DNA of 64,000 nt from Sesamum alatum (GCA_034509735.1 JACGWO010000008.1:10923864-10987863); one strand, 5' to 3'. Positions 47,397-58,375 are shown, counted from the stretch's first letter. Notes: generated from the letters alone by a model not told the origin. Translations and numbers: made by a program.

Positions 47397-47770
47397 AACC
47401 TTAGAGGTGTCCGTCATTGTCCTAAGGTTAATCTCTTTCTCTCTTTCCCCAGAGGTGCTGGGTTGACTTGAATTATCAGGAGTTTGCACTTCCTGTAACT
47501 CAACTTTTGCCTTTTCACCAGAGTCTGGCGATGGCCTTGTGCAAGCAGTACTTGAATCTGCCGCTACAGGTTTAGAGCCCTGTTCTCTAATTGCAGGTTT
47601 AGAGCCCTGCTCTCTTAATTCTCGGGCTATCACCAAAGATGATGCCTTTCGAATTGGTTCCAGTAAGTCGTCCCATAACAAGCTTGCAACAAGTTTGGTA
47701 CTCCTGATAGCGGTCTAGACAGTGTCCAGATCAGTTCGTTGAACTTGACCAGCTATTTGGGCTTTAACCG
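47397..47770 (-). pseudogene. Provirus linker ORF after RNase H
   Basis: An open stretch of about 95 codons (47681-47397; start codon at 47681) is rich in Ser, Pro, Glu and Lys (PDNSSQPSTSGEREKEI), with a tandem RELREQGSKPA/IREQGSKPV repeat. It looks like a disordered linker. It is interrupted by the MITE at its C-terminal end. Confidence 0.45.
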
Positions 47771-48304
47771 TTAACTGTCCAAATCTCTTATCAATCTCCT
47801 CAAGGTTCTCCCTAAGGTTCCTGAGCCTGATGATAACGGAGTCTGCTTCAGCTGCCCTCCATCTCTTGTCAAGAAATCTGCAAGAACATTTTCATGACAT
47901 TTGATAAGGACAATATTATAACAATAATATTGGCATTCTGCTTGCCATCTAATAATACGAGCTTTCTCTATCTTTGATTTAAGTTTATTTTTTAAGAAAG
48001 CTTTAACATTCGTATTATCAACTTTTAATGTAAATTCTTTGGCTAGTAAGAACAAAGGCCATTTCTTGAAAGCTTTCCAATCGATCTTGTTTCTATCCCA
48101 CCATGCCAAAGGATTTTCACTGAAGTTCCTCTGGATAAGCCTTTTGACATTCTCGAGAGAAAGTTTACTTTCTCCGTCTATGTCCAATGACTTGTATTCT
48201 TGTATAGCCCCTTTCAAGATCCTAAGATCCTCTTCAGAAGCATCACAGTAACCCTGTTGCCTGAAAGACAAAAGAGCCTTACCAAATTTTCTTGTATCCT
48301 GCAT
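47771..48304 (-). pseudogene. Provirus RNase H-like region
   Basis: A 177-codon open stretch. EEDLRILKGAIQEYK, then FTLKVDNTNVKAFLKN and RIIRWQAECQYYCYNI with HENVLADFLTRDG correspond to the second half of caulimovirid RNase H, which degrades RNA in RNA:DNA hybrids during replication. The first half and all of reverse transcriptase are missing: the region follows the coat remnant after only about 55 bp. Possibly a deletion copy. Confidence 0.7.
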
Positions 48305-48358
48305 TTTTGGATGAGTTAATTTGGCATCATCACCACGTTTGCTGCGAAAATTTATGCA

Positions 48359-48900
48359 TTATTCTCTTAAATGCGTTTTCTCTTTGCAAAACCTGTATCT
48401 CATTACCACATTTAGGAAAGACATCCTCCTTGCAACTGAATCCAGCTGCCCCGTAGGTACTTTGTATGATTGTATCAACATTTCCCTCCATGGGCTGTAG
48501 ATCTTTGCAAAGAACATTGGGGCAGCTACTTCGGTTGTTACCCCACTCTGTAAGAAGTATTTGTGAAACCAGTAGATATATTCATCTACAACACAGATAC
48601 TTCTTAATTCGAGGCCAAAGAGAGCTTGTGCATACTCCTTAACCTTTTCTGTTTTGCTTCCTTCGAAGTATCCATCTCCGATGAAGTGAATCTTGATTAA
48701 CCTTCTGAGTCTATCCACGATTGCACTTTTAGAGTCTCCTTCAAGGATGCTTGCTTTGGTCTCTTCTGGGGTATTATCCCATCCGATCTTTATTGACCCT
48801 TCCAAGCTTAACTCCAATAGCTTTATGAAGTTATCCTTGTCTAGTTCCAAAGTAGTTGCTGCAATTTTTATGGTTGCAACCCATTTATCGATCAGCTTCT
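48359..48900 (-). pseudogene. Provirus coat-protein-like region
   Basis: The open stretch 48850-48359 (163 codons) contains KLLELSLEGSIKIGWDN, a central EYAQALFGLELRSICVVDEY and IYWFHKYFLQSG, the arrangement of the Caulimoviridae capsid core (helices with a conserved aromatic/Cys stretch). Its frame is open upstream to about 48900. After it, the Cys-His zinc finger usual at the capsid C-terminus is not found. Confidence 0.6.
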
Positions 48901-49251
48901 CGATGTTTCAGAAGTCGATAACATCCAGGTTGAGAACAGTGGCATATGGATGTAAGGGCTGGAGCATGGTCCTTGCCCATGGTGTGTTTTCAGGCACTCG
49001 TCTTGGATTCCTTCCTGGATTTTCTCGCAATCTTGTCCGCACAAAGTAGGGGTAGGATTGGTGTGAAAATCCGTACCTTCTCTCATTTGATGATCCTGCG
49101 GCGGATCATTTGAGCCTGTGCTTCCCTCCGGCGGTGGTAAAGCTGGAGCGACCTCATTGGTTTGAATTTTGACTAAATTCACAATTCTTAGTTGGGAAAA
49201 GGATTCAGCTAACTCTTGTAGATCCGATAGATCAACTCTTGATATCTCCAT
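48892..49251 (-). pseudogene. Provirus polyprotein N-terminal part
   Basis: 119 codons: MEISRVDLSDLQELAESFSQ, then a Pro/Gly/Asp-rich low-complexity segment (EVAPALPPPEGSTGSNDPPQ). It lies directly before the coat-like region with a small overlap in another frame. It is probably the linker before the capsid; not otherwise recognised. Confidence 0.4.
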
Positions 49252-49261
49252 TATTTTATGG

Positions 49262-49636
49262 ATTTGATGATTTCGATGATTTGTTCTTCTTGGGTCTTTG
49301 GCTTCGAGATCTCCTTTGGCTTTCCCTTCTGATGTAGGAAAGATACCGGTCCAAGGGCATCCCTGATGCGTTCCTGATGAAATCTGGATGTCTCAGGGGT
49401 ATTCCTTTGGTTTCTTTATAGATCTGTGACTTCAGCCTTTAGATCTATAAGATCCTTCTATAGATCTGGTAGGATCTTTAGGATCTCATCCATCTTTTGG
49501 TTCAAGAGGTCTATTTTCATAGGTTTATGGATTAGCCTATGTCCATAGTCTTGACCTGTCTTTTGGACCTCTCTAAGGTCCTGAGAGTACTTTGAGGCAT
49601 CCGGTTCGAGTTCCCTCCAATCAATTCCTTTAATCA
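49262..49636 (-). pseudogene. Provirus small ORF with a coiled-coil segment
   Basis: ATG at 49636 opens MIKGIDWRELEPDASKY. After a basic stretch comes LLNQKMDEILKILPDL, a stop, KDLIDLKAEVTDL, another stop, then RNQRNTPETSRFHQERIRDA. The hydrophobic heptad spacing suggests a coiled coil like the virion-associated proteins of pararetroviruses. Two in-frame stops break it. Confidence 0.45.
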
Positions 49637-49708
49637 TTATTTTTAGAACTGTACTTTTTCAGGAATCTACCTGTTCCCGACCTCCTTGCTGGGATTCTTC
49701 CATGGATC

Positions 49709-49936
49709 TCAGCTCCCTGTAGACATCTCACCGCATTTCCTGGTAACGCCTCTTGGACATGGCGATTTTTGTGTCATTCCTCTCTTTTTTTCCTTTGGAA
49801 GAAGTGACTTATCGACCAACCTCGAACTGTTGGCGATGGTTCTAAGAATTTCCATAAGAAATTCAGTTTTCTGTATTTTCAGAATCTGAAAATAGTCTCT
49901 GTTTTCAATGTAACTCGAACTTTCGTTCGGTTCCAT
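49709..49936 (-). pseudogene. First small ORF of the provirus
   Basis: ATG at 49936 lies about 75 bases after the primer site. It encodes 75 codons (MEPNESSSYIENRDYFQILK, with FLMEILRTIANSS). Upstream frame continuity through the primer site is not meaningful. Function unknown. Confidence 0.4.
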
Positions 49937-50010
49937 ACTTTTAAATATCTCCTCCGTTAGGGATAAAATATCAATATGTAATATAAACAAACATTTCTTC
50001 AATAAACCTA

Positions 50011-50024
50011 GGCTCTGATACCAT
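50011..50024 (-). other. Initiator-Met tRNA primer-binding site of the provirus
   Basis: On the minus strand ATGGTATCAGAGCC: a perfect TGGTATCAGAGC complement to the 3' end of plant initiator methionine tRNA, the primer of minus-strand synthesis in Caulimoviridae (and many Copia elements). Confidence 0.8.
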
Positions 50025-50084
50025 TCTAGTGCATAGGGTACTAAATCTGAAAATCTGGGCAAAAACGGACAAAATCCGTGCGAA

Positions 50085-50345
50085 AAATAAATTTAGGGGA
50101 CTAGAAATGATATTATCAAAAGATGAGGGTTGGTACTAAAATTGTCAGTTTTAAAACTAAGGTACTATATTTGCAACTTTCATAAACTGCGGTATCAAAC
50201 TTGCCTGACTTTCATAACTTGCGGTATCAAACTTGCCAGACTCCTCATTGTGTTGTACTGAAATTGGCTTTTTTTAAAAGTATGGTATCGAAATTGCAAA
50301 GAGGTCTATAGTATGGTACCTTCTTTGCATTTATCTCAATAAATG
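50085..50345 (-). repeat. Right arm of the inverted repeat enclosing the provirus
   Basis: Inverse of 45165-45310. Within the arm the phrase CTTTCATAA(A/C)(C/T)TGCGGTATCAAACTTGCC is present twice in tandem (near 50178 and 50207). Confidence 0.55.
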
Positions 50346-50386
50346 AGCTTAAAAGGCATTGAAAGAGTTAGTATTAAGATGTTCAA

Positions 50387-50727
50387 GGGACGTCTGGGTG
50401 AACTTATTAGCTTTGCAATATATCTGATATATAAGATGTTAGAGAACTTATCGGAGGCTGAAAAATATTTGGTAATATTTTTTTTCGAGGGAACTTATAA
50501 TTATAAGATCCAAAAAACATATATTAGAAGCCTATATATGAGCTCTTTTAATCAAAGTAAGGATTTTTTTAACTTATTTTGAAAATCTTGACAAAATGCT
50601 GCAATTTTTATCATAATAATCTTATTTTTTTCAAATATTTTCAAGAAACTCTTTTTTAAAATAAGACCTAAAATCTTATAACAGTACGAGTTTATCAACG
50701 GTTTTAAATAACTTTAGCCAAACACCC
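50387..50727. mobile_element. Probable hAT-like MITE, 341 bp
   Basis: The ends GGGACGTCTGGGTGAACTTA and, inverted, GGGTGTTTGGCTAAAGTTAT resemble each other and the GGGTGTTTGG termini of plant hAT MITEs. There is no clear target duplication. Confidence 0.45.
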
Positions 50728-52365
50728 TTGTAATGCCAATATATTTAGCTTAGTCTAATTTGAACCCTTTTGATATAGTTTCATCTCATGATTATGTAAC
50801 ATAGTTAAATTACTTCATTAATTATTTTTCACATAAAAATATGAAAATATAAATAAAACATGAGAAAATAGTTAAATCTCATTGTTAGTCCTTCATATCT
50901 TATTTTTATCTCACTTTAGTCCCTAATCTTTTAAATGTACTTTAGCAGTTCGTCATCTTTTAATTTTATCCCATTACAGTTCTTAACAATTAGATTTAAC
51001 GGTATCCAAATTATAAATGATGGAATATTCCAATGAAAAGAGGTGAATTTGGAAAAAAATCAATTCCTATATTATTCTTCCATAAAATATTTACCTAACT
51101 TATTATAATCTTATTTACATGAAAAAATACATAAAATTTCACAAAATTACACGACTTGGATAAAATAAATGTCATTGCAATCGTAGAGAGAATTAGGATT
51201 TATTTAATGAAGAGGTTGCAATTGATGAAATAATGTATCACAAAGTACTTAGGCTCACTTTGCCCAAAAGTGCAAAAAAATGTTAAAAATTTTTATAGAT
51301 GAATGTAAGGCATGGTGCACATGCTTAGTAATTTTTAGTTTACTTATATCGGAATTTATTTTAGCTGATTCCAAGTCTGTAGACTACAATTGCAGGGATA
51401 GGCTCAACAAATGCTACCACTGGCGTCTGCTGACTTTCAATTAGTGATTGTTAAGTAGTGTAAACCGTGCATTACATTAAAATTCTTGTAAAGTGTTGCG
51501 AGTCAATAACTTTTGAAGAAAAAAAGAGAAACTACCGAAACTAAAAAAAATACATGATGTTAAATATACAAATATTTTTATCTGCATTAGTGACAAATTG
51601 ATGTTAATTGTTTAAATGCAAAATAAATTATAGCGCGTGATGTAATATCATCAAAATAACCTTTGAAACTTTTCTTTTCCGTGATTTTATATTTCTTTAT
51701 GGAGAATTGCAATGACATTTATTTTATACGTAACCTTCTTTCTTTTTTTTGTTTTTTCTTTTTTGTATTTTTCATGCAAATAAGATAGGAATTTGCTTCA
51801 ACCACCATGCCCATCCGTCTCTTAACAATTCATTTTTATGTGAAAAATAATTAATGAGAAAACAGATTTTTTATGTGAAAAATCCAAATGACCTTTAAAA
51901 TTCATTTACGTTAAGATTTGATAGATTGTTCATTTAAAATTAATTAGGAAAATCTGATATATTTACTACAGGGAAAATTAAAATGAATATATCATATTAT
52001 TAATACCCACGGATATGTTTTCTCCATTTTTATTTAATTCAAAGAATTATCTCAAAGATATAAAGTATAAGTGAAGTTTATTTATTTAGTTTAAGAGGTA
52101 ATTAATTGATGAGGGTGACATATATACTTTAGGGGTGTAATACCTCTTCAATCCTAAACTATACTTAAAAATATCAAATCACTTGAACTCGACTCATGCT
52201 TGACCCAACTAAAGCCCACTTGAGCTCGATTAAAGCAAATTCAAATGTAATTTTTCAAGCTTGATATTCATGCAAAACAAACTTGAATAATAATATACTT
52301 ACCTCAATTAGAATAATTTAAAATCCTATACTGAAGTGGAAGACGAGGTGGATATAATGAAGTTA
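50728..52365. other. AT-rich DNA with a large foldback
   Basis: 51095-51195 and 51685-51800 are inverted copies (ATAAAATAAATGTCATTGCAAT, CTTATTT(A/G)CATGAAAAA), about 500 bp apart, so a foldback element probably occupies about 50875-51970. 52185-52280 holds a 'TTGAGCTCGATTAAAGC' type repeat. No gene. Confidence 0.45.
52356..52365 (+). repeat. 10-bp target duplication of the 52366 MITE
   Basis: AATGAAGTTA is repeated exactly at 52799-52808. A 9- to 11-bp duplication is typical of Mutator-like elements. Confidence 0.85.
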
Positions 52366-52798
52366 GGTTTAAATGCAGTTTTGATCCCGCAATTAGGTTA
52401 TTTGGTGTTTTCGTTCTTTAACTTTCTAAGGTAGCATTTTGGTCCTGTATCTTTTTAAATTTTCGTGATTTTAGTCCTTTTTTTATCGGAGTTCACTCTT
52501 AACGTCGGAATGCATGTATCTTTCACGTGACAGTTTTAAAACTAGGAATTTTGTTCCTATTGACTCATTTCTGTCAGTATTTTTATCCTTTAACTTTCTA
52601 TAACAGCATTTTAGTCCTGCATTTTTTTAATTTTCGCAATTTCAATTTTTTTTTTTGCCCGAGTTCAAGTTTCTCGTCGGCGGAGATAAACTCCGACAAA
52701 CAAAATGACTGAAATCGCAAAAATTAAAAAGATATCGAATTAAAATTCTATAATAGAAAGTTAACGAACGAAAACGCGACGAAGAAAACATTTAATCC
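52366..52798. mobile_element. Mutator-like MITE, 433 bp
   Basis: The ends GGTTTAAATG and CATTTAATCC are inverted, with similarity continuing inward (TTTTCGTTCTTTAACTTTCTA against TAGAAAGTTAACGAACGAAAA). Perfect 10-bp duplication at the flanks. The family recurs at 57493-57928 and, more distantly, 53604 and 56442. Confidence 0.85.
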
Positions 52799-53603
52799 AA
52801 TGAAGTTAGGTAGAGACTAGAGAATTGAAGTAGGAGGAGGGGGCTTTGGGATTGCGCTTAATTATAGTTCCGTTAGGTTTGTCTGCTGATCAAAAACCGG
52901 TGGCTTCCCACGGCGCAGTACTCCTCCTATATATAACACTAATGCAGCACAGTGATTTGTGGGTTACTTTTTAGCTCTCATCACTGCCGTTGAAAAGAAA
53001 GAAACCTAGCTACGACTCTACCCCACAGGCCTATACACATATCACTCTTTCTAGATGGGGACCCATCTATATATATATATATATGTATGTATTTATGCAT
53101 ATGCCCACCTACTCTGATCTGATCCCTTCAACTGTTACGATAGACTTCACAAATTGTTATATATGATGATGATGATGAGCAAAGCAAGCATGGGAGCATG
53201 CTGTGTGCTGTCACTCTAGCACCCCATGCATGCTCCAATACAACCTGCATTTTCTCTATCTACCTTTTTCTCCACATTTTAAGCTTTCGTTTCATTTGTG
53301 TGGGGATTCAAACCCACCACCAAAACCCAGGTGACTTCAAATTTCAACTTTTTTTTTTATTATTTTAGACCTAATTTTAATTGTATCTGTTAATTCGACG
53401 TCGTTCGGTCTTGTTTGTTGCATTGGAATTTCTGGTAATGTAATTATGGTTGTTGAGGTTTAAATAGGTAGGTGGATGATTAGTACTCAATCATGGTAAC
53501 TGCTTTTAAAGATTGTAGTGTACGTGGATTGAAGAAAGCACTAGAAAAAGTTCACAAGTCGTATTTGGATGTTAATTAAATTGGGGAATTGCATTTTCTG
53601 CAT
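52799..53603 (+). other. Non-transposon island with promoter-like and hairpin signals
   Basis: It is less AT-rich than its surroundings. TATATATAA at 52928-52936 could be a TATA box. An 18-codon ORF starting with five Met codons lies at 53163-53219. A hairpin lies at 53193-53236, and CCCAG|GTGACTT at 53330/53331 resembles a splice donor. A CATGCATG (RY) word lies at 53226-53233. Together these would fit the first exon of a non-coding or upstream transcript, but no downstream coding exon was found. Confidence 0.3.
53193..53236 (+). ncRNA. Candidate RNA hairpin
   Basis: GGAGCATGC (53193-53201) pairs perfectly with GCATGCTCC (53228-53236), and GTGCT (53205-53209) with AGCAC (53218-53222), around an 8-base loop with an asymmetric 3 by 5 internal loop. 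It is too short and bulged to call a microRNA precursor, and it matches no microRNA I know. Confidence 0.2.
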
Positions 53604-53870
53604 GGATTAAAGTCATGTTTGGTCCTATAACTATACCCTATTTTTATTTTAGTTTTTTATCTTTTTATAATTCCAAAAAAGTCCTGTAACTTTTTAATTG
53701 TCATAATTTTGGTCATTTTTAAGCCGGAATTTCTTCAACGTCGCCGGAAATGTTTGAAATTTGGCCAGCCACGTCAGACATTTTAGGCAACTTTGGAGAA
53801 ATTCCGTTGAAAGTAGGACAAAATTCGTGACAATTAAAAAGCTACATGACCTTTTTAATGATCACATATG
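53604..53870. mobile_element. Foldback MITE, about 267 bp
   Basis: GTCCTGTAACTTTTTAATTG and GTCATGTAGCTTTTTAATTG (inverted, near 53834) pair, with GCCGGAATTTCTTCAACGTC mirrored near 53780-53815. Confidence 0.6.
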
Positions 53871-54607
53871 TTATAAAAATTATCACTTTTAATTTTTTTT
53901 TATGGGAATTAACGAGAATCACGTAGCAAATGGGAGAAGAATTAGGAAGAAATATGTTAGTATATATGGGGTACTAATTCTCAAAACGTATTTTTTTTAT
54001 ACGTGATTTTTTATTTTAATTAATTACTCTCATGAACCCCATAATTAATTATATATTGAACTTATTCCAAACACATGCTTTAGCACATTAAAAAGTTCTT
54101 ATTTGTATTAAGTTGCAAGATGAAATTAACACTATATTAATGTGATTTTTCATAAGTATGGAAATGAATGTCTTTTCTATGATATATTGTACTCTAATTT
54201 TCCATATAAATTTTCTTTTTTTTCCTCAATAATTTGGTCAGTCAATAATTTTCAAAAGACTCGAATTGCAATCAATATAAGACGTTTGCGCGTAATCTTT
54301 TTCTAAAAATATCATTAACATCACTAGCTAGTAATTGGGATGAAGAGCACAAAGACAACATATATACTTGTAAAAAAGACAACATAAATAACTGTAGAGT
54401 GGAAGTTTCAGGGACGGTATTACTACATGCTTTCATTTGTCCGATACGTACCCGCTTGTAGCATAGCAGTAACGACATACAAGAAAAGAGAAGGTGTAAA
54501 CAGTTGATCAGCCTAAGGCTGCTGTTTGTGAATGTCACAGAATACATATATAGACTTCAGTGTCTGAAAATTCCCCAAGAAGTCAATTGATAAGGCATGC
54601 ATGCGGA

Positions 54608-54695
<88 letters not shown>

Positions 54696-55177
54696 GTTGC
54701 TAGAGATAGACTTACCACGTACAACTCGAAGGGGATAGGTATGCAGAGATACAATTACAGCCTGCCACAATTAATTTAGCATTAGTCAATAAATCCACCA
54801 CTATTTAAATAAATAAATGCTACTCTTCTTACCTAAAACTGCATGAATGCTAGCAAAGCAGCAAATCTCCATATCATACTACTCAATAAGTGCCTTTATT
54901 CTTTTCTTTTTTTTATGGTTTCACCACATTTATCTCAACCCACGTTGAAGATGAAACTAATCATTTTTGAATAAAAATGAAAGAATTAAACCCCTAACCC
55001 TGATGTTTCGAACTCTACTCATTGGTGAAATTCCATCTTCAAATCCAGTTCGCTTACTATTGGATTATAAGTGCCCTTTTATCTATATCAGTTGTGTGCG
55101 TGTGTATATATATATATATATATCAATATACAAACATACTAATAACTGTCTCAACATGTATGGCAACACCTCAATTT
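53871..55177. other. AT-rich DNA with a long AAT repeat
   Basis: No coding frame supported. 54340-54600 is less AT-rich, but its frames look random. It holds the trinucleotide repeat at 54607-54694 and short TA repeats near 55106-55124. Confidence 0.4.
54607..54694 (+). repeat. (AAT)29 microsatellite
   Basis: About 88 bp of perfect AAT units. Long open frames here (poly-Ile, poly-Tyr) are artefacts of the repeat. Confidence 0.95.
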
Positions 55178-55679
55178 AGGAAAATTATAATTTTAGTCTT
55201 ATAGTTTGAGAAATTTTGCACATTGAGGGAAACAATGGTCGGAATTTAGGTAAAATTACACTTTTAGTGCCATAAGATAGAAGGTTCAATACTTTTAGTT
55301 CTGTAATTTACGGGATTTTCAAAATGTCCCAACATTGAGAAAACTCAACAAATTTAGTTCCATAAATCCCGTAAAGTAGAGGACTAAATGTGTCAAATTT
55401 TCTCAATATTGAGATCATTTTCAAAATCCGTAAAGCAGAGGACGAAATCTTTTGAACTCCTATCCTATGGGACTAAAAATGTAATTTTACCTGCCAAAAT
55501 GATTAGAAAAATGCACGTAAATGCACATGCACAACTTCATTCGGTGTACCTTTCCAGCCAATTTTTATCCTCAATATGTGAAAATTTTGAAATTACCGAA
55601 CAAAATTATCAAAATAAATTCATACACTACTAAAATTGTCACTACTTATGCTTAAAAGGCCAAAATTATAATTTTCCCT
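55178..55679. mobile_element. Outer foldback MITE, about 500 bp
   Basis: AGGAAAATTATAATTTTAGT at the left pairs with AGGGAAAATTATAATTTTGG inverted at the right. It contains another MITE at 55248-55492. Confidence 0.65.
55248..55492. mobile_element. Inner foldback MITE, 245 bp
   Basis: AGGTAAAATTACACTTTTAG pairs with AGGTAAAATTACATTTTTAG inverted, with CATA(A/G)GATAG and TCAA(C/T)A(A/T)TGAGAAAA inward. It lies inside the outer element. Confidence 0.75.
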
Positions 55680-56441
55680 TCAATTTTGGCACTGACAGAT
55701 ATACTACATACATTGTTATGACATTCTTGTGAGCTACATAGTATTGGTGCCATGCTCTTTTTGCAGTATCTAGCTAAGTAATGTTTTCACACTCTGAGTG
55801 TCTTGGTTGAGGGCTAAAACCATTTTCACTAGGATTTGGATTAAAGAATTTGAAATTATAAATTTTAAATTCTTACCAGTAAATTCTTTAAATTTATTTA
55901 GATAATTCTAAATTTAAAAGATTACAAATCTTTTAATTATAATTCTAAACTATATTTTGTTAAATTTTGATGGATTTCAAATTTTTTTCAAACAAAATCA
56001 TTTAAAATACTTTTTTTAGTTCCTTCATCAAATCTAAATGCACCCTAAATAAATGAAAATTGATCTCCTCTAAATTATTTAAACATAGGGACAAAAACAC
56101 ATGATCTCGTAGGCATTAATTCTGCAGTTGTACTAATTAAAAACCTTAGTGACTCACTTTTATTTCAGTAGCTATTCTAAACTTAATATCATCCAATTGT
56201 TTATTGTTTTGCCATTACTATGCCAACTTAATTGTTTATATAAATATTATATATATATATAGCTTACTGTTTGAGAACATGATGAAGTAGTATTTTAATC
56301 TCTGTGCTTTGGTCTAATCAATGGTTGAACCACGTCCTAAAACTTACCTACGATTTACCTTCGCACGTGGTATAAGCTTCACTTCCACGTGATTTTCTTC
56401 ATCTATATATCATTAATTTATGAGGTTACTGTTAGAATGCT
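55680..56441. other. AT-rich intergenic DNA
   Basis: No gene or recognised repeat; 55830-56050 has repeated AAATTTAAA words only. Confidence 0.4.
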
Positions 56442-56775
56442 GGATTTTATCATAATTTTGATCCTGTAATTATAGGTGTTCGGATTTTGGTCTTTAAAGA
56501 AATGAAATTTGCAATTTGATCTATTATTTTTGTAAATTTTGGAACACATTTTACCAAAAAGTTTTAAATTTGTCGGAAATTGACACGTGGACATGTGCCG
56601 CTTAAATTTGGAAACACATGTGACTTGCACGTGTGGTTTTCCTGTCATTTTTCAAATTTTTGATTAAATGTGTTCTTAAATCATGAAATTTACAAAAATA
56701 ATGGATCGAATCACAAATTTCATTTTTCAAAAGATCAAACACCAATAATTACAGGATCAAACTTGCAGTAAAACC
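56442..56775. mobile_element. Foldback MITE, 334 bp
   Basis: GATCCTGTAATTATAGGTGTTC and, inverted, GATCCTGTAATTATTGGTGTTT pair near the ends, and ATTATTTTTGTAAATTT is mirrored further in, around a centre with GACACGTGGACATGTG. Confidence 0.75.
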
Positions 56776-57492
56776 TAAAATGAAATTTGGACCGAAAATT
56801 TACATTGTTTACACACTTCAAGAACATGCAATTTGGACCGAAAATTGAGTCAAGAGGAAAAATTTTAGCTCGGACCTGACTCGGTCAAACCTTAATCAAT
56901 CATATGACAAATACAATACATTTATCGTGTGATTGGTATACAGTTTAGGAAAAATAACCAATTACATGTATGATTGATTTGGTTCGACCAAACCTAGTAC
57001 GACAAGAATTTTTCATGTATGAGACATATTTTCTACTAAGTAATTGACCTTTCGACATCATGCGGAGATATGTGATCCATTTTCTCAATGCCATTAATAT
57101 TCATACGACTAATCAAACATTTGAATCTGAACAAAGTTTGATAATTGCATACCTTTCTTTAGTTCTTCACCTCTCCGGCTGTGGCTTTGGAATGAACCGT
57201 CGTCGTTTTACAGGAATCAGCTGGATTTATAGATCAAACTTGTGTACCTTTGCAACTTCAAATGTGCAAGTCATGTATATATAAAGAGTTTGGGATCAAT
57301 GGAGAGGATATCATAATAATGGAAATCAATGACAAAATATAATTACATGAATAGGAATATGTAAATATATGATTACTTATATTCATTAATTAAGGCCTTC
57401 CAAATTCTCTTGCATTGTATTTGGATTGATAAATTTTGATGGTCGAGACTTCAAATTCGGAAACAACTAATCCTTAATATTACTTTGGGCGG
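56776..57492. other. Intergenic DNA
   Basis: No gene supported; the 74-codon frame at 57060 has no recognisable features. Confidence 0.35.
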
Positions 57493-57928
57493 GGTTAAAT
57501 GTATTTTTAGTTTCGTAACTAAGTTATTTGATGATGTTTTCATTCTTTAACTTTCTAAGTTAATATTTTGGTCCTGTATCTTTTTAATTTTCGCGATTTC
57601 AGCCCTTTTGTTCGTTGGAGTTCACCTCCGCCAGTAAGAAGGGTGAACTCCGGCAAAAAAAGGACCAAAATCACGAAAATTAAAAAGATACGGGATCAAA
57701 ATGTTATCCTAAAAGGTTAAAAAACAAAAATACTGGCAGAAATGGCACATGAACTTAAATTATCACGTGACAGGCACATGAATTTTTCCGCCAGAATAGT
57801 GAACTCCGTCAAAAAAACGACCAAAATCATGAAAATTAAAAGATGTATGACCAAAATACTACCCTAGAAAGTTAAAGGACGAAAACACCCAATAACTTAA
57901 ACTACGGAACCAAAAATACTTTTAAACC
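57493..57928. mobile_element. Mutator-like MITE, 436 bp
   Basis: GGTTAAATGTATTTTTAGTT at the left pairs with GGTTTAAAAGTATTTTTGGT inverted at the right, with TTCTTTAACTTTCTAAG/TCCTTTAACTTTCTAGG inward. It shares these words with 52366-52798. The flanking duplication is no longer visible. Confidence 0.75.
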
Positions 57929-58375
57929 TATTAATTTGTTTGTGTCATCCAATATGAGAATTCTCAATTTGAATTATATGTGGTTGATATTGATGAATTT
58001 CAAACCATTTCTGATATGAAGCCGTGATCTAAAATCCTCTCCATAAATCATTCTTTAAATTCCAAATCCTTTCATCAAAATATAGTCTAGAATCGTTTTA
58101 CCAGACATGTAGTAACGGGAAACTAGACTTGTTGATTGGAATTTGGTGAATACATATTCGTTATTGATTGCCTCAAACTCTCTCTATATTCAAAAGTTCA
58201 TAGGACAAAGGTTGAAACTGCAACCAAATCTTTGGTGGAAAACCAATAGCTTAGAGATAAGGAATCCAAAATTCTGCCTAATTTAGAATTCTGGCCAGAA
58301 TATTAAGGTAGTCTTGGACTAACATAACATGAACTAACCTTAATGAAGGGGTTTTTTTTTTTTTTTTTTTATGTT
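57929..58375. other. Intergenic DNA
   Basis: Nothing recognised; a poly-T run lies at 58349-58370. Confidence 0.4.

Larger units (their letters stand above)
45540..50030 (-). mobile_element. Endogenous pararetrovirus (Caulimoviridae-like), rearranged
   Basis: Read on the minus strand: a tRNA primer site (50011-50024), two small ORFs, a coat-protein-like region, an RNase H-like region and two unknown C-terminal ORFs. There is no integrase and no LTR was found, which fits a pararetrovirus rather than an LTR element. Zinc finger, protease and reverse transcriptase are absent between coat and RNase H. Stops, frameshifts, a MITE (46888-47389) and an inverted leader copy (45592-45668) show it is a dead fossil. 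The genus is not certain. Confidence 0.65.

Noticed and set aside
45540..50030. Interpretation of the viral region as a Copia element because of the TGGTATCAGAGC primer site
   Set aside because: No LTR ends, no integrase and no Copia polymerase motifs; the coat-like and RNase H frames fit Caulimoviridae better.
53193..53236. microRNA gene
   Set aside because: The stem is too short and has a large asymmetric internal loop, and neither arm matches a plant microRNA known to me; kept only as a low-confidence hairpin.
54513..54779. Open frames encoding long poly-Ile or poly-Tyr runs
   Set aside because: They are produced by the AAT microsatellite at 54607-54694 in three frames and both strands.
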